64,000 nucleotides of DNA from an uncultured bacterium (GCA_949035555.1 CAROLD010000002.1:1-64000); one strand, 5' to 3'. Numbered from the stretch's first letter, positions 54,323-62,226 are shown. The notes: generated by a model from the sequence alone, not told the origin. Program-made: numbers and translations.

Positions 54323-54353
54323 AGCGCGGACTTTTTATAAAAAGTCCGCGCTT
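54322..54353. terminator. terminator-like hairpin after pgeF
   Basis: A 15-bp stem (AAGCGCGGACTTTTT / AAAAAGTCCGCGCTT) lies between convergent pgeF and the 54360 gene. There is no external T run, so termination strength is uncertain. Confidence 0.65.
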
Positions 54354-54359
54354 ATGAAT

Positions 54360-54719
54360 TTATTTTTCTTGTTGCAATTTTTTCTTTTGAGCTTCTAATT
54401 CTCTTCGCTTTTCACTTCTGGTTTTTGCTTTTTGTCTTTTTACCCTTTGACCGGAACCGCTGTTAAAGCTTCCATTAATATTAATATTTGTTGCATAGCC
54501 TTTTTCTAGACCGTTATAGTATTGGTCTTCGTGCCTCATTTGTCTTTGGCGATACAAGTTTCTTGCCTGATTTTCCGGAGTAAAAGAAGCATTTTGACCA
54601 AATCTTACAGGTGTTGGGTTTGAAATTGCACCTGCATTATTATACTTGTAAACAACATCTGCATTTACGGCAGTAGAAACCAATAGTAATGCCATTACAG
54701 TTAATAATAACTTTTTCAT
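54360..54719 (-). CDS. small secreted protein, family member 1 of 3
   Basis: A 119-residue protein with signal peptide (KKLLLTVMALLLVSTAVNA). The mature part starts DVVYKYNNAGAIS and shares RFGQNASFTPENQAR ... RQRQMRHEDQYYNGLEKGYA (in pieces) with the 55361 protein. The C-terminus is a strongly charged helix (RSEKRRELEAQKKKLQQEK). TGGAGG precedes the ATG at 54719. No family recognised. The three neighbours on the same strand share features and probably arose by duplication. Confidence 0.75.
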   Translation of the reverse strand: MKKLLLTVMALLLVSTAVNADVVYKYNNAGAISNPTPVRFGQNASFTPENQARNLYRQRQMRHEDQYYNGLEKGYATNININGSFNSGSGQRVKRQKAKTRSEKRRELEAQKKKLQQEK

Positions 54720-54772
54720 AAATACCTCCATAAATAATTTTTATTATATCATATGTAATAATATAACGAAAA

Positions 54773-55225
54773 TTATTTACAAGGGTTCATTGCTCCATAA
54801 TAAGTCACCCCGCCACATGTGACTCTTTTATGATAATTACTCGGAACAATATAGCTTTTATCAAGTGTTGACATAGGTTCCCGTCGTGTAATAGTCGGAT
54901 TTACTACGCTGTATCTTTTCCTCGCATAAGGCATTCCATAACCGTAATAAGGATTGTAATATCCCATTCGGTAAGGATTAAAATATCTATATGCTGATCT
55001 TGCTAATGCAGGGTACCGATAGTTGGGATAATAACGCGGATGCGCCGGCATTCTTCTGTAACGGTAAGGAGCATTATAACCGTAATTATAAGGAGTTCTA
55101 TATCTTCCATAACCGTAATTTGTACGGATTGGTGCACCTGCATTGTTAAAAAACACCTGCTGAACTGCTTCAGCATTTAAACATGTAAATAACACCGTAA
55201 ATATTATAAGAAGGAATTTCTTCAT
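54773..55225 (-). CDS. small secreted tyrosine/arginine-rich protein, family member 2 of 3
   Basis: A 150-residue protein with signal peptide (KKFLLIIFTVLFTCLNAEA). The mature part begins VQQVFFNNAGAPI, like member 1, and is then extremely rich in Y, R, P, N and G (residues about 35-105, for example NPYYGYGMPYARKRYS). The C-terminus, KSYIVPSNYHKRVTCGG then VTYYG, matches the end of member 3. Two cysteines near the end could pair. AGAGG precedes the ATG at 55225. Basic pI suggests binding to a negatively charged surface. Confidence 0.75.
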   Translation of the reverse strand: MKKFLLIIFTVLFTCLNAEAVQQVFFNNAGAPIRTNYGYGRYRTPYNYGYNAPYRYRRMPAHPRYYPNYRYPALARSAYRYFNPYRMGYYNPYYGYGMPYARKRYSVVNPTITRREPMSTLDKSYIVPSNYHKRVTCGGVTYYGAMNPCK

Positions 55226-55308
55226 CACTATAATCCTCTGATTTACTCTATAGTGATATAGTATTCATTAGAAAAATTTTTATAATACCCGTTGAAGCTA
55301 ATTAAAAA

Positions 55309-55334
55309 AGAGTTATAACAAAAGTTATAACTCT
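55309..55334 (-). terminator. intrinsic terminator of the 55361 gene
   Basis: The stem AGAGTTATAAC / GTTATAACTCT with an AAAA loop is followed on the minus strand by a T6 run. Confidence 0.8.
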
Positions 55335-55360
55335 AAAAATTTTTATATTGTTTTTCAAAA

Positions 55361-55765
55361 TTAGTTATAATATGTAATACCATTTCTTGTATAGCTTTTC
55401 TGAGGTTTTATTGTATAATCTTTGCTAAATCTTGAAGGCTGTTCAGCAACATAAGCTCTATTTGCGCGGGAAGACATACCGTATGCTCCTCCGTAACCGC
55501 CCATACCATAAGCACTGCGCGAACCGTAATTTTCCAAAGCTTTTGTGATTGCATTATAACGTCTGATTTGTCTTTGTTTCGCAACTATTCTGGCTCTGGT
55601 ATGAGGTGCAAAAGCGGCATTTGTGCCATAACGGTTAACTGAATGACTTCTACCATTACCTGAAGAATATCTTACAGGCATTCCGCCTGAAAAATACAAA
55701 CTGCCCGCATCAGATGCTAAACAAGTAAAACAAATAACAAATAAGGTTAATAAAAATTTTTTCAT
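55361..55765 (-). CDS. small secreted protein, family member 3 of 3
   Basis: A 134-residue protein with signal peptide (KKFLLTLFVICFTCLASDA). RYGTNAAFAPHTRARIVAKQ with RQIRRYNAITKALENYG aligns with member 1 (RFGQNASFTPENQAR ... LEKGYA), and the end, DYTIKPQKSYTRNGITYYN, aligns with the end of member 2. It thus links the other two. A Gly/Tyr-rich stretch (YGMGGYGGAYGM) lies between. GGAAGGA precedes the ATG at 55765. It ends at its own terminator, so the three genes are separately controlled. Confidence 0.75.
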   Translation of the reverse strand: MKKFLLTLFVICFTCLASDAGSLYFSGGMPVRYSSGNGRSHSVNRYGTNAAFAPHTRARIVAKQRQIRRYNAITKALENYGSRSAYGMGGYGGAYGMSSRANRAYVAEQPSRFSKDYTIKPQKSYTRNGITYYN

Positions 55766-55867
55766 AATATACACATTTCCTTCCGCTGATTTGCAACTTT
55801 TAAAAAGTTAAATAAATTTTTCTTGCTACTTGCAAAATTAGATTTTTACCATTCGTTACATTTCATA

Positions 55868-55873
55868 TATAAT
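55868..55873 (+). promoter_or_regulatory. leaderless-type promoter of the SGNH hydrolase gene
   Basis: TATAAT (55868-55873) is followed by AATACT and the ATG; TTTACC lies 17 bases upstream of it. No Shine-Dalgarno sequence. This decides the start at 55880 over upstream in-frame codons. Confidence 0.65.
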
Positions 55874-55879
55874 AATACT

Positions 55880-56494
55880 ATGAAAAAGATATTATGTTTT
55901 GGAGACTCAAATACTTACGGATATATTCCCGCCACAGGTAAAAGATACCCGAAATCAGAGCGCTGGAGCGGAATACTTGCAGAACTTTTATATGATTTTG
56001 AAGTAATCGAAGAAGGCATGAATAACCGCAAGGGATTCTTCGCGGCTCCTGAAGGCATTGAATTTTGCGGGGTTAAGTTTTTACCTGTATGCCTGCAAAA
56101 ACATAAAGATATTGATATTTGTATCCTTGCTTTGGGAACAAATGATTCTCAATTTTTCTTTAATCTCAACCGTAAAAATACTGAAAAAGGCTTACAGCAT
56201 CTGATTGACTGTATATTGCAAGCGAATCCGAGCTCCAAAATAATTATTATCCCGCCAGTAAAGATTACTGAAAACATTTTGAAAACACACTTTTCAATGA
56301 TGTTCAATAAAGCATCCATAGAAAAAATATGTGAAGTTTTTCCTATATTTAAAGAAATAGCAGACAAAAACCATTGTTTATATCTTGATTTGAATGAATT
56401 TGTATCTCCATCAGAAATTGACGGGCTTCATTACGAAAAAGAGCCGCACAAAATTATTGCGCAGACTCTTGCCGAATTAATAAAAACTATCTGA
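55880..56494 (+). CDS. SGNH/GDSL hydrolase
   Basis: A 204-residue cytoplasmic-looking hydrolase. Block I KILCFGDSNTYGY (nucleophile Ser10), block III LALGTNDSQFF and block V DGLHYEKEPHKII (Asp and His) give the SGNH catalytic set. It resembles arylesterase/acyl-CoA thioesterase-type members; the substrate is unknown. Its end overlaps the convergent 56487 gene by 8 bases, with no terminator between. Confidence 0.9.
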   Translation: MKKILCFGDSNTYGYIPATGKRYPKSERWSGILAELLYDFEVIEEGMNNRKGFFAAPEGIEFCGVKFLPVCLQKHKDIDICILALGTNDSQFFFNLNRKNTEKGLQHLIDCILQANPSSKIIIIPPVKITENILKTHFSMMFNKASIEKICEVFPIFKEIADKNHCLYLDLNEFVSPSEIDGLHYEKEPHKIIAQTLAELIKTI

Positions 56495-57908
56495 GAGCAA
56501 AACCTTTAAATACAGGGCTGGTATGCACATAATCGGTTATAATATTATCAGAATTCTGCTGATTTTTTACCTGATGATTATATCTGTATTGTGTCCAAAT
56601 TCTTGACACTCCGCTTAGTAAAAATCCCATTGCAACAAGGCTGAACAAATATGGAACGCCTGTAATTACAGATTTTTGCTTAATAAGTTTTTCAAGTTCG
56701 ACATTTTTGGAAGTATTATTTAATTTTGCAAGTTTTTCAGCAATCTGTGGAAGATCTTTACTTGTCGGCACAGAAGCGATTGCTCCCTGTTCGTCTTTTT
56801 TAATCAATTCAGGAAACTTGCCTTTTTGTGCCAGAAGTTTTTTAAAACCACTGTCAAGAATTGAAGATCCGAAAATTGTGTATAATACAACCAGCGGAAC
56901 TCTTGTCCAGACTTCATATAAATCAAGTTTGCCCCTGTCTTTTGCCGCACTTGAATATCCAAATAAGCCGGTAATACAGGTTACTGCAAGCTGTCCTTTG
57001 CTTAAAGCAAGTTTACCGTTATTATTGTCAAAATCAAGCTTAAAATATTCTTTCAAAAAGCTGTCAGTGTTTTTAGAATTTATACCAACTCTATGCAGAA
57101 GTTTTGAAATATTTTTACCTGGTTCAAGCAAAATTTCTGAAAACTTAAGCGCAGCATTTGAATTATGTCCTTTTGCCGCAAGCAACAGACCCGAACCAAT
57201 TCCCGCCGCTGAAAGCAATCCCGTTTTCAACAATACTTTCTTCGAATGTTCTTCAACATGTTTTTGCTGTTGTGAGTTTTCTTTTTTATCTTTATTTAGG
57301 TTGGCAACATTATTAAAATCGCTCACTTTAAAGACCTTCAACGTAAATAAATTCTTTGCAAACCCTAAACCGTATTCAAGCGCAGGAACAGCAAGACAAG
57401 CAAGCACAATTCCTGCTTTTGTTGATGTTAAACGTTTTTGAAGCCCTTTGTCCAGTCCGGAATTCTTAATCTCATCAAGGCTTTTCGGCACATTTTTCAA
57501 CACTGCATCTTTAACATTTTTTGGCTGAACTTTTTTAAACAAACCGTTTCTAAAAAGTTTTTCTCCAAAGAACGGTGCCGCAAAATAAAAAATTCCTGAC
57601 TCTAAAAATTCCAAAAAAGTAAACTCGGAAAAATCTACAAAACTTCTGGACAAAACTGCTTTCGGAAACCAGTTTGTCATTGTGCCTTGAATAAATCTTG
57701 TTGTGGAAAGATTTTCTTGTGATTTAATAAATTTGTTTAAAAACTTTGTGCTTCTTGAAAATTCTTCACTTGCAGCACTTGCACCATCCCCTGCGACAAC
57801 AGTTTTGCAAAGCGCAACACAATTAGTGGCAATATTTACCCCACCCTGAAAATTTGGCTGCGAATATTTGAAATTTGGTCTAATTTTGTTATCAATACTT
57901 TTTATCAT
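56487..57908 (-). CDS. hypothetical multi-pass membrane protein with FQGG/FKG motifs
   Basis: A 473-residue protein, no family recognised. SQPNFQGGVN lies at the N-terminus and SPVFKGFALR ends it; the same F-K/Q-G motif is near the start of the 19159 protein. Hydrophobic segments at about 95-115, 155-185, 225-245, 300-320, 340-360 and 420-440 suggest five or six membrane helices (ILACLAVPALEYGLGF-like; LLSAAGIGSGLLLAAKG; VITGVPYLFSLVAMGFLLSG). A Q/K-rich loop (KENSQQQKHVEEHSKK) precedes one. AAAGGA precedes the ATG. Confidence 0.75.
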   Translation of the reverse strand: MIKSIDNKIRPNFKYSQPNFQGGVNIATNCVALCKTVVAGDGASAASEEFSRSTKFLNKFIKSQENLSTTRFIQGTMTNWFPKAVLSRSFVDFSEFTFLEFLESGIFYFAAPFFGEKLFRNGLFKKVQPKNVKDAVLKNVPKSLDEIKNSGLDKGLQKRLTSTKAGIVLACLAVPALEYGLGFAKNLFTLKVFKVSDFNNVANLNKDKKENSQQQKHVEEHSKKVLLKTGLLSAAGIGSGLLLAAKGHNSNAALKFSEILLEPGKNISKLLHRVGINSKNTDSFLKEYFKLDFDNNNGKLALSKGQLAVTCITGLFGYSSAAKDRGKLDLYEVWTRVPLVVLYTIFGSSILDSGFKKLLAQKGKFPELIKKDEQGAIASVPTSKDLPQIAEKLAKLNNTSKNVELEKLIKQKSVITGVPYLFSLVAMGFLLSGVSRIWTQYRYNHQVKNQQNSDNIITDYVHTSPVFKGFALR

Positions 57909-57944
57909 TTACATATCCTTTTTTGTTAAAAATTACTCACTAAA

Positions 57945-57970
57945 AAAGCCGCCTCGCTTGAGGCGGCTTT
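57945..57970 (-). terminator. intrinsic terminator of the 57991 microprotein gene
   Basis: The 11-bp stem AAAGCCGCCTC / GAGGCGGCTTT with a 4-base loop is followed on the minus strand by a T6 run. It lies 20 bases after the stop of the small ORF at 57991-58071 and upstream of the 57908 start, so its only client is that small gene. Confidence 0.9.
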
Positions 57971-57990
57971 GAATTTGCTTTATCTAAGAA

Positions 57991-58071
57991 CTAACGCATT
58001 CGAGCAAAACAATGACCACCTCTTCTAAGGCTTTGCATCATCATTTGCATCATCATTGCGTTAAAGTTCAT
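57991..58071 (-). CDS. 26-residue methionine-rich microprotein
   Basis: A complete, isolated small gene: start ATG at 58071, stop TAG at 57991. The product begins MNFNAMMMQMMMQSLRRGG and ends HCFARMR, so 8 of 26 residues are methionine, in two MMM runs, followed by a basic tail with one His and one Cys. AAAAGGAAAAGG precedes the ATG, the promoter TTGACA-17-TATTAT lies upstream and a strong terminator follows. Methionine clusters with His/Cys recall copper-binding peptides, or it may be a membrane-active or regulatory peptide; none is shown. Confidence 0.75.
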   Translation of the reverse strand: MNFNAMMMQMMMQSLRRGGHCFARMR

Positions 58072-58096
58072 TATTTTTCCTTTTCCTTTTGGTGAA

Positions 58097-58125
58097 ATAA
58101 TAATATGATAATATTTTAATGTCAA
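58097..58125 (-). promoter_or_regulatory. near-consensus promoter of the microprotein gene
   Basis: On the minus strand TTGACA (58120-58125), a 17-base spacer and TATTAT (58097-58102). The predicted start near 58090 gives a leader of about 19 bases holding only the ribosome binding site. Confidence 0.8.
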
Positions 58126-58152
58126 TAGGTGTAAGTAAATTTTAAACAGTTT

Positions 58153-58794
58153 TTATTTTCTGCCCATTTTCAAACCGGAAAGAAGAAATTCTAATTTTTC
58201 TAAAGCATCATTACTGCTCAAAGCTTCTACAGCAAGCTTGAAATAATTTCCCATTCCATCATTCTTTATTTTGTTTTTAATTTCATCTGCAAGCAAATCC
58301 TCTTCTTTTTCTTTGTTATCTTTGACAATTCTATAAGTGCCGTCCGGATAATATTCAATAATTTTGTAGTTTTCATTGTCACTAAAATATTGAACAGTTA
58401 TTGGTTTACCTGTTTTGCGTGCAAGATTTAACATTTTCACATCTATATCATTAGAACAGGTTATTTTCTCAACTTTTTGTTTGCGGAAATTTTTATTATC
58501 CAAATATACAACATTACCTTCAACTACTGCTGTGTAAGTATATTTGTCACCTGTACCTGTTTCTTCGGTGACGGTTGTTAATTCAAAATTAAATAAATCT
58601 TTTGGTGAAACGGAAAGTGCATAACAAAGATTCACCAGAGTTCTTGCGTTTGGAAAATGTTCGCCCGTTTCTATTTTTGAAACTTGTCTCGGATGAATTC
58701 CAATCATTTCAGCAAGTACTTCTTGAGTAATATCTTTAGACTTTCTTATTTGCTTCAGGTTTCTGCCAAAGGCTTGTTTAAATTTGTTATCCAT
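58153..58794 (-). CDS. XRE-family regulator with C-terminal domain
   Basis: A 213-residue protein. Residues 5-62 are a Cro/C1-type HTH (LKQIRKSKDITQEVLAEMIGI, RQVSKIETGEHFPN in pieces). The rest is not a recognised sensor: a beta-rich part with EGNVVYLDNKNFRKQK and ENYKIIEYYPDGTYRIVKDN, then an acidic helical tail. GAGGT precedes the ATG. It is divergent from the 58992 and 59235 genes and may control them. It ends about 30 bases before the microprotein promoter. Confidence 0.85.
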   Translation of the reverse strand: MDNKFKQAFGRNLKQIRKSKDITQEVLAEMIGIHPRQVSKIETGEHFPNARTLVNLCYALSVSPKDLFNFELTTVTEETGTGDKYTYTAVVEGNVVYLDNKNFRKQKVEKITCSNDIDVKMLNLARKTGKPITVQYFSDNENYKIIEYYPDGTYRIVKDNKEKEEDLLADEIKNKIKNDGMGNYFKLAVEALSSNDALEKLEFLLSGLKMGRK

Positions 58795-58873
58795 TTTACC
58801 TCATTTTAAGTATATAAGATTAGGGGTGATTAAATAATGACTTATAACGCTCTTAATATTTCTTATTTTTGTC

Positions 58874-58901
58874 TTTACATAGTCGTTTTACACTCTATAA
58901 T
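58874..58901 (+). promoter_or_regulatory. promoter of the 58992/59235 genes
   Basis: TTTACA (58874-58879), 16 bases, TATAAT (58896-58901). The leader to the 58992 ATG is about 85 bases and has no clear structure. Confidence 0.6.
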
Positions 58902-58991
58902 CAGATAAGGATATTTATAAATAAGTGATTGATATTTATTTTATTAGTATTTATATAAATATTTGAGGGTGTTTAAATTTAAGGATAAATT

Positions 58992-59168
58992 ATGGAAGAG
59001 TGTCAAAATAATATTGAAGAAAAGAATCTTCAGTTAAATAATATGATTAAATTTTTAATGATTTCACTAAGAGAAGAAAACAATATTACACAAAAAGATG
59101 TTTATAAGTTTATGCAGAGAACAAATTCCGTATCTGAAAATATATGTGAAATTTTGAAAAAATCATAA
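58992..59168 (+). CDS. 58-residue hypothetical protein
   Basis: A short gene beginning MEECQNNIEEKNLQ and ending CEILKKS. The middle (MIKFLMISLREENNITQKDV, then YKFMQRTNSVSENICEIL) looks like a degenerate helix-turn-helix. AAGGATAAATT precedes the ATG, and a TTTACA-16-TATAAT promoter lies 90 bases upstream. It may be a small DNA-binding partner of the divergent XRE regulator; the fold guess is weak. Confidence 0.6.
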   Translation: MEECQNNIEEKNLQLNNMIKFLMISLREENNITQKDVYKFMQRTNSVSENICEILKKS

Positions 59169-59234
59169 TGTACTTGCAAAGGAACGGTTAAAATGATATA
59201 TTTTTATTAATTGATATTATAAGGAAAATATATT

Positions 59235-59636
59235 ATGAAATTAGATTCGGATTTTATGCGTCAAATATTGTTACTAATTGAGAACAACGAAGATTATTTA
59301 ATGAGTTCTCTTGCATTGAAAAAGGCACTTACCATAAAAGGAAGGAATTCCGAAAGAAAGTTTATGGGACATATAATGCTTCTTGCTGATAATAATGTTA
59401 TCGAATCTGTAAACTCAAAATATCCGTTCGGATTTGTATTCGGTGTTGACGGGGAATACAGTATTATTGAAGCAAGTTACAGACTAACAGCACGGGGCTA
59501 CGAGTTGATTGATGTTATTAAAAATGATGAAATTTTTGAAAAGGTCAAAGGGCTTTCTATAAACAATGCTCTTGAAATCGCAAAACAAATGCTTATTAAA
59601 AAAGCTCTTGAAAATAAAAAAACCATATTTGGGTAA
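59235..59636 (+). CDS. DUF2513 family protein
   Basis: A 133-residue protein. KLDSDFMRQILLLIENNE at the start, FMGHIMLLADNNVIES in the middle and YRLTARGYELIDVIKND towards the end match DUF2513, a winged-helix-like family common in phages and mobile elements, of unknown function. AAGGA precedes the ATG. It lies 66 bases after the 58-residue gene and near an XRE regulator, so this small group could be an old mobile-element remnant. No integrase or attachment site was seen. Confidence 0.75.
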   Translation: MKLDSDFMRQILLLIENNEDYLMSSLALKKALTIKGRNSERKFMGHIMLLADNNVIESVNSKYPFGFVFGVDGEYSIIEASYRLTARGYELIDVIKNDEIFEKVKGLSINNALEIAKQMLIKKALENKKTIFG

Positions 59637-59674
59637 AGATACTGCAAAAGCTTTATTTAATAGCATTAATATGG

Positions 59675-60316
59675 TTACCCCCCCCCGAAAACACTGGCTG
59701 TCATTGGGCTTTCTCTATCCCAATCAATTCCTGTTTTGATAAATTTTGCAGGAGAACCCGCATATATTGAATACGGCTCAAGACAAGGTTTTGTAACAAC
59801 AGAACCCAAACCTATTACACAGTTGTCGGCAATTTTAGCACCTTTTAAAATTGTTACGTCTTTTGCAACCCATACGTGATTGCCAATTTCAATATCTTTG
59901 CCGTAGTTTAATATATCTCCCGTCTCTTTATCTACGATCATATGACCATCGGTCGGACGAAGTAGAATATTTGTTGCAAACATACAGTCATTACCTATCT
60001 TTAAAGATAAATTCGGCTCAGGTCTCATAACAACTTCGCATTTTGAAGTTACTGAAAAATCCTTTCCTATTTCAACAACTGTATTGTCACCATTAGCGAG
60101 AAGTAAAAATTTTCTAACAGAATATCTTGAGGAACCAATGCTGATTTTTGCATTGTCTCCGCAAGAAATCTTACAGCCGCTGAATTTGCCAAGCGGCTCG
60201 TGAAAAGTCACTGTAGAATTTTTACCCTTAAATTTTACATTTACACCGGGTACAAAAAACACTCTTCTTTTGTTTCCATTTTTATCAACAATAAATATTT
60301 TGTTTCCTTTAAACAT
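59675..60316 (-). CDS. left-handed beta-helix acyltransferase (hexapeptide repeat), with G9 tract at 3' end
   Basis: A 213-residue CatB/WbbJ-type acyltransferase. Hexapeptide repeats run from about 40 to 185 (GKFSGCKISCGDNAKISIG; GNHVWVAKDVTILKGAKI; NCVIGLGSVVTKP) and end with YSIYAGSPAKFIK, the acetyl-CoA binding end. It likely acetylates a sugar of a surface glycan, since GT9 enzymes precede it (8-base overlap). The last three codons before the stop are GGG GGG GGG: a run of nine G residues. One added G would extend the protein by about 65 residues; one lost would add about 8. Confidence 0.88.
   Translation of the reverse strand: MFKGNKIFIVDKNGNKRRVFFVPGVNVKFKGKNSTVTFHEPLGKFSGCKISCGDNAKISIGSSRYSVRKFLLLANGDNTVVEIGKDFSVTSKCEVVMRPEPNLSLKIGNDCMFATNILLRPTDGHMIVDKETGDILNYGKDIEIGNHVWVAKDVTILKGAKIADNCVIGLGSVVTKPCLEPYSIYAGSPAKFIKTGIDWDRESPMTASVFGGG
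59678..59686. repeat. homopolymeric C9/G9 tract
   Basis: Nine C residues on the plus strand, in otherwise AT-rich DNA. It covers the last three sense codons of the acyltransferase on the minus strand, directly before its TAA stop. Confidence 0.95.
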
Positions 60317-61211
60317 CCTTATCCTCCAGCAATTGACAGAGTATTTGATAAATATTTTCAGCAGATTGATTATTTTTAATAAGTCTTGTATTCGAGTAAA
60401 TTTCAGGGTTAGGAGCCCATCTGGCGGTCATTTCTGGCTTGTAAAAAACAACAACGGTTTTCGCATTAACCGCACATCCCAGATGCATTGTGCCAGTATC
60501 GACACTCACAAGCGCCGCAGAATTTTTTAATACATATCCCAGTTCAGGGATTGTCGTTTTATTTGTTAAATCAATAAACTCAGCGCCCAAATCTTTCAAT
60601 TCTTTAGCATAGTTAACTGATTTTTCACCCGCTCCGCAAAATAGAACTTCATATCCGGATTTTTTTAATATATCAAGAAGATTTACCGCTGTTTCTACAG
60701 ACATATCTTTAGAAATATCTTTGCTGACAGGGCAAAAAGCAATTGTTTTAGCTTTTACAGACACATCCGCATCCGGAGGGAAATATCTTATTGGAAGATT
60801 TTCAATCTGCGCAACACCAATCTTGCCTAATAAATCTGCGTGCTGTTTTTGCGCTGACGGTTCGGGATTTTTTTTGTCTTCGGAAATTATATGCTTAGCC
60901 CCTATTGCAAGCGAAACCATATAATTACGGACATTCCAGTATGTCAAAAATGAACAGTAAGGCTTTTTGTACGGGAAATCTTTAATAAACTTCAGCATTC
61001 CGCCAAAACCTTTATGCTCACCGCGTTTGTCGTAAACGATAACTTCGTCAACATCTTTTTGAAATTCTGCGACCGATGCAAAAGGTTTATCCGTAATAAA
61101 AACCACTTTTGCATCAGGATAATTCAATTTGATATTCTGGCAAAGCGTATTGCAAAGCAAAACATCCCCAAAACAAGCAGTATTAAAAACAAGAAAAACT
61201 TTATCCATCAT
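60309..61211 (-). CDS. glycosyltransferase family 9 (heptosyltransferase-like)
   Basis: A 300-residue GT-B enzyme. KVFLVFNTACFGDVLLCNTL (in part) is the N-terminal GT9 motif; IAFCPVSKDISKDMSVETAV, and LVSVDTGTMHLGCAVNAKTV in the C-terminal domain match ADP-heptose transferases. The nucleotide-binding GDVLL differs from the usual GDI/AVxTTP, and the GT9 D-T-G-x-x-H motif is intact. The start ATG overlaps the upstream stop (TAATG), giving coupled translation. Confidence 0.88.
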   Translation of the reverse strand: MMDKVFLVFNTACFGDVLLCNTLCQNIKLNYPDAKVVFITDKPFASVAEFQKDVDEVIVYDKRGEHKGFGGMLKFIKDFPYKKPYCSFLTYWNVRNYMVSLAIGAKHIISEDKKNPEPSAQKQHADLLGKIGVAQIENLPIRYFPPDADVSVKAKTIAFCPVSKDISKDMSVETAVNLLDILKKSGYEVLFCGAGEKSVNYAKELKDLGAEFIDLTNKTTIPELGYVLKNSAALVSVDTGTMHLGCAVNAKTVVVFYKPEMTARWAPNPEIYSNTRLIKNNQSAENIYQILCQLLEDKDV

Positions 61212-62224
61212 TACACCTGCTCTTTTGACTTGAATAAGTGATTATCAAAATTAGAAATTTCAGCCATAACCGCGTCTGTCTCAATTGCTTCCATACACGG
61301 AGCGTAGAGATTTTTTGATTTTTTCAAATACTTACAGGCTCTGTGATTGCACGGCGCGCATTCTTTTGGCGAAAGGACAACGCGGCAGGTTTTGCCGTAA
61401 GGTCCGGTTCTTGCGATAGGCATTGACCCGAAAAGACCGACGCAATCCACATCCAGCGCCGCTGCAATGTGCAAAGGTCCGCTATCACCCGATACAAGCA
61501 AATCAGAATTCTTGATAAGCGCGGAGTTTTCTTCAAAACTCAACTTATCAACAAATGATACCGAATTTTTAATCTGTTCTAAAGGTTTTAAAACTTCAGC
61601 ATCAACTTTAATCCCTGTAATAAATATCGTACCGTCATATTTTTCCTGAATTTTATTACCGAGTTCAACCCACATTGAAGCAGGATAAGTTCTGCCTTGA
61701 CGTTTAGCAAACACATTTCCGCCGTTTAGGATTACAAAAGGTCTTTTATAGCCGCTCAAACGGTCTCTCATTTGAGCGCAAACATCTTCGCACAAGTGAA
61801 GTTTTAAGTCGTCAAATTCCTTAATATCAGGGAAAGCACGCTTTGCAGTTTCCCAGTAATTTGTCACGGCATGTTTGTTATTCTTTCTGTAATTAAAATG
61901 CTTTTTAACCCCTGCAAGAAGTGCAAGCCATTGAGTCTTAAAAGAGGGCTGTAAATTTATTACCGCATCGAAATTTTCTTGTTTGAGTTCTTTAGCATAA
62001 TCAAGAGTATATTTTGAAAACGCTTTGAATTTGTAATCAATAGTCCAAACACGCGCTAATGCAGGGTCATGCTCAATCATAGATTTATCAATACATGTCA
62101 AATAATGTATTTCAACATCAGGGTGAGCATCTTTAATCGCTCGATATGTGTTTGAAGTATGAACAACGTCTCCTATCGCTCCCACTCTGATTATCAGGAC
62201 TTTTTTGAACGGTATCTTTTTCAT
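61211..62224 (-). CDS. glycosyltransferase family 9 (lipopolysaccharide heptosyltransferase-like)
   Basis: A 337-residue GT9 enzyme: VLIIRVGAIGDVVHTSNTYRAI at the N-terminus (in part), FDAVINLQPSFKTQWLAL, and SGDSGPLHIAAALDVDCVGLFG with the catalytic-site motif in the C-terminal half. CAPCNHRACKYLKKSKNLYAPC near the end (in pieces) has four cysteines, as in WaaF/WaaC-like proteins of some anaerobes. It probably adds a heptose-like sugar to a lipopolysaccharide core. The ATG is 2 bases after the upstream stop. Confidence 0.9.
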   Translation of the reverse strand: MKKIPFKKVLIIRVGAIGDVVHTSNTYRAIKDAHPDVEIHYLTCIDKSMIEHDPALARVWTIDYKFKAFSKYTLDYAKELKQENFDAVINLQPSFKTQWLALLAGVKKHFNYRKNNKHAVTNYWETAKRAFPDIKEFDDLKLHLCEDVCAQMRDRLSGYKRPFVILNGGNVFAKRQGRTYPASMWVELGNKIQEKYDGTIFITGIKVDAEVLKPLEQIKNSVSFVDKLSFEENSALIKNSDLLVSGDSGPLHIAAALDVDCVGLFGSMPIARTGPYGKTCRVVLSPKECAPCNHRACKYLKKSKNLYAPCMEAIETDAVMAEISNFDNHLFKSKEQV

Positions 62225-62226
62225 AC

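Noticed and set aside
56707..57441. 244-codon plus-strand frame opposite the 56487 gene
   Set aside because: Antisense shadow of a membrane protein gene; low-complexity serine/leucine translation and no start signal.
59484..59666. 60-codon minus-strand open frame opposite the DUF2513 gene
   Set aside because: It has no start signal of its own; it is only reachable as an extension of the acyltransferase after a +1 slip in the G9 tract.
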